Assembly (NCBI GenBank): GCA_031279155.1
Contig: JAITJB010000296.1
Span: 1 to 5,489, forward strand
Direction: 5' to 3'
From: Deltaproteobacteria bacterium
Lineage (GTDB): Bacteria; Desulfobacterota; Desulfarculia; Adiutricales; Adiutricaceae
DNA: 5,489 nucleotides
Under the pieces are notes generated by a model. It searched no databases. It was given only the letters and a program-made list of their open reading frames with translations, and was not told the origin of the DNA. Shown here piece by piece: positions 4,149 to 5,489 of this stretch (position 1 is its first letter; each line of letters begins with the position of its first letter). Position numbers and translations under genes: made by a program.

Positions 4149-5489
4149 ATGATTGACGCTGAAAAGTCTCCCCATTGGGAGTTAGACCGGCTATACGTCC
4201 GGGAATCAGAGGCCCTAAATAGGGATCTGAAGTCTTTAGACGACATGAGCCAAGCCTTTAAGGGCCATCGGGCCCGCCTAATGGAAAAAACGCCTGTAAC
4301 TATAGAAGAATTCGGAAAGATAATCAAAGAGTTCGACGCCATGACCGTTTTAGGTCAGAGGATATCAGCCTTTGCCCAATTAAGTTTTGCCTCCGATACC
4401 TCAGATCAAAAGGCCTTAGCCTTTTTGGCTAAGGTCGATGAGATAATGGCCAAGCTCTTTAACGAGACTCTTTTTTTTGAACTCTGGTGGAAAGATCTGC
4501 CGGATGGCGAGGCTTTGCCTTTAGTTGAGGCCTTTAGCCAATACGCCTATTTTCTTTCTAGGCTAAGGGCTTTTAGAAAGCACACTTTGAGCGAGCCGGA
4601 GGAAAAGGTTATTAATTTAAAAGATTTAACCGGCTCAGAATCGATGATCAAGCTCTATGACACCATCACCAACGCCTTCCGCTACGAAAGCCCCGACGCT
4701 AGCGCCCCTTTAGATCGCCTTTTAACCCGAGAAGAACTGACCGTTTTTTTCCGCAGCCATATCCCCGAACTAAGGGCCAAAGCCTACCAAGAGCTCTACC
4801 GCATTTACAGCCGGGATGCTAACGTCTTAGGTCAGATTTATTTGGTCTTGGTCCGCGACTGGCACACGGAAAATGTCGATCTGAGAAAATACCCGAGCCC
4901 CCGCTCGGTCCGCGATAAGTCCAATGATATCGCCTTTGAGACCGTAGATAGCCTCTTGAAGGTCTGCCGCACCAAGGGCCCGGAGGTCTTTGGCCGTTAT
5001 TTTAAGAAAAAGGCTCAGCATTTGGGCTTAAAAACCCTAAGACGCTACGATCTTTACGCCCCATTACTTCCGCCAGAAGAAAAATACACCTTCAGCCAAG
5101 GCTTAGCTGAGGTGGAAGCGGCTTTTAAGGCCTTTGATCCTCGTTTTGCGTCTCTGGCCATGCAAATCCCAAAAGAAGCCCACCTGAGCGCCGAAATCCG
5201 GCCCGGTAAGCAGAGCGGGGCTTTTTGCGCTTCCACTGTTCCCGGCGAAGTCCCTTTTGTCTTAATGAGCTATAACGGTAACCGCCAAGATCTCTTCACC
5301 TTAGCTCACGAGCTCGGACACGCTGTCCACTCGCTTTTAGCCAGCCACTTAAATATCTTTAACTTTCATAGCGCTCTCCCCATGGCTGAGACGGCCTCCA
5401 CCATGGCCGAAATGCTCTTGGCCAGTTACCTTAAAAAAAAGGCCGTCTCAAAAGAGACTATCGACGATCTAAACTTCCACCTCCTCGAT
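4149..5489 (+). CDS. pepF: PepF/M3-family oligoendopeptidase (3' end beyond window)
   Basis: The open frame runs 447 codons without a stop to the right edge. Family members are usually near 600 residues, so about 150 C-terminal residues are missing because of the window limit, not because of a mutation. It is a cytoplasmic zinc metallopeptidase that cleaves short peptides. The zinc site is HELGH (387-391): His387 and His391 are ligands and Glu388 is the catalytic base. Glu414 in AETAST is the likely third ligand, with Glu421 seven residues later as in thimet oligopeptidase. Other family hallmarks seen are RRYDLYAPL (from about 298) and GKQSGAFC (353-360). The N-terminal helical part (1-200) fits the oligo_F/M3B arrangement. 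The start at ATG 4149 follows GAGGT (4141-4145). No promoter was found between the upstream terminator-like hairpin and this start. No frameshift or missing catalytic residue is seen. Confidence 0.88.
   Translation, partial: MIDAEKSPHWELDRLYVRESEALNRDLKSLDDMSQAFKGHRARLMEKTPVTIEEFGKIIKEFDAMTVLGQRISAFAQLSFASDTSDQKALAFLAKVDEIMAKLFNETLFFELWWKDLPDGEALPLVEAFSQYAYFLSRLRAFRKHTLSEPEEKVINLKDLTGSESMIKLYDTITNAFRYESPDASAPLDRLLTREELTVFFRSHIPELRAKAYQELYRIYSRDANVLGQIYLVLVRDWHTENVDLRKYPSPRSVRDKSNDIAFETVDSLLKVCRTKGPEVFGRYFKKKAQHLGLKTLRRYDLYAPLLPPEEKYTFSQGLAEVEAAFKAFDPRFASLAMQIPKEAHLSAEIRPGKQSGAFCASTVPGEVPFVLMSYNGNRQDLFTLAHELGHAVHSLLASHLNIFNFHSALPMAETASTMAEMLLASYLKKKAVSKETIDDLNFHLLD

Noticed and set aside
4130..5236. 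Minus-strand open frames over the peptidase
   Set aside because: They lie opposite an intact M3 peptidase frame with HELGH and other family motifs, and have no support of their own.
1..5489. tRNA, rRNA, CRISPR array or insertion sequence
   Set aside because: No cloverleaf, no repeat-spacer pattern, no transposase and no terminal inverted repeats were seen. The 9-bp repeats are contiguous, without spacers.

Overview
The window looks like a chromosomal segment of a motile or chemotactic bacterium. It holds a chemotaxis pair (a CheY-type response regulator followed by a CheA-type histidine kinase), a small secreted protein I do not recognise, and the first ~447 codons of a PepF/M3-family oligoendopeptidase that runs off the right edge. 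All four genes lie on the + strand. Shine-Dalgarno sites and sigma70-like promoters are clear. Base composition is mixed, with many TTA and CTT leucine codons and no avoidance of CTAG. The genes fit a Desulfobacterota-, spirochaete- or Firmicutes-like lineage, but the phylum cannot be fixed from this sequence.

Layout. Bases 1-102 are an unusual pyrimidine-rich stretch of degenerate 9-bp repeats. Bases 103-456 hold no convincing gene but appear to be the control region of cheY: an extended -10 promoter, a sigma28-like motif and three short GGTYNNRACC inverted repeats. cheY (457-834) and cheA (965-3133) are separated by 130 bp. That gap contains a 10-codon open frame with a good Shine-Dalgarno, overlapping a hairpin that reaches the cheA Shine-Dalgarno. 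Bases 3134-3474 hold hairpins, an AT-rich inverted repeat and, most notably, a near-consensus sigma28 (FliA) promoter overlapping a good sigma70 promoter. These stand in front of the secreted Pro/Ala-rich protein (3475-3990). Bases 3991-4148 hold TTAGA repeats and a strong hairpin with a U-tract, followed directly by the peptidase (4149 to edge).

How the genes fit together. CheA would autophosphorylate at His51 and pass the phosphate to a CheY such as the neighbouring one (Asp58). The sigma28-type promoter places the unknown secreted protein in the probable flagellar/chemotaxis regulon, which is the most testable new idea here. A weaker motif of the same architecture precedes cheY. The peptidase is a metabolic gene with no evident link to chemotaxis. 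I found no complete undescribed multi-gene system. The novelty lies in the secreted protein, its promoter, the cheA leader region and the unusual N-terminal half of CheA.
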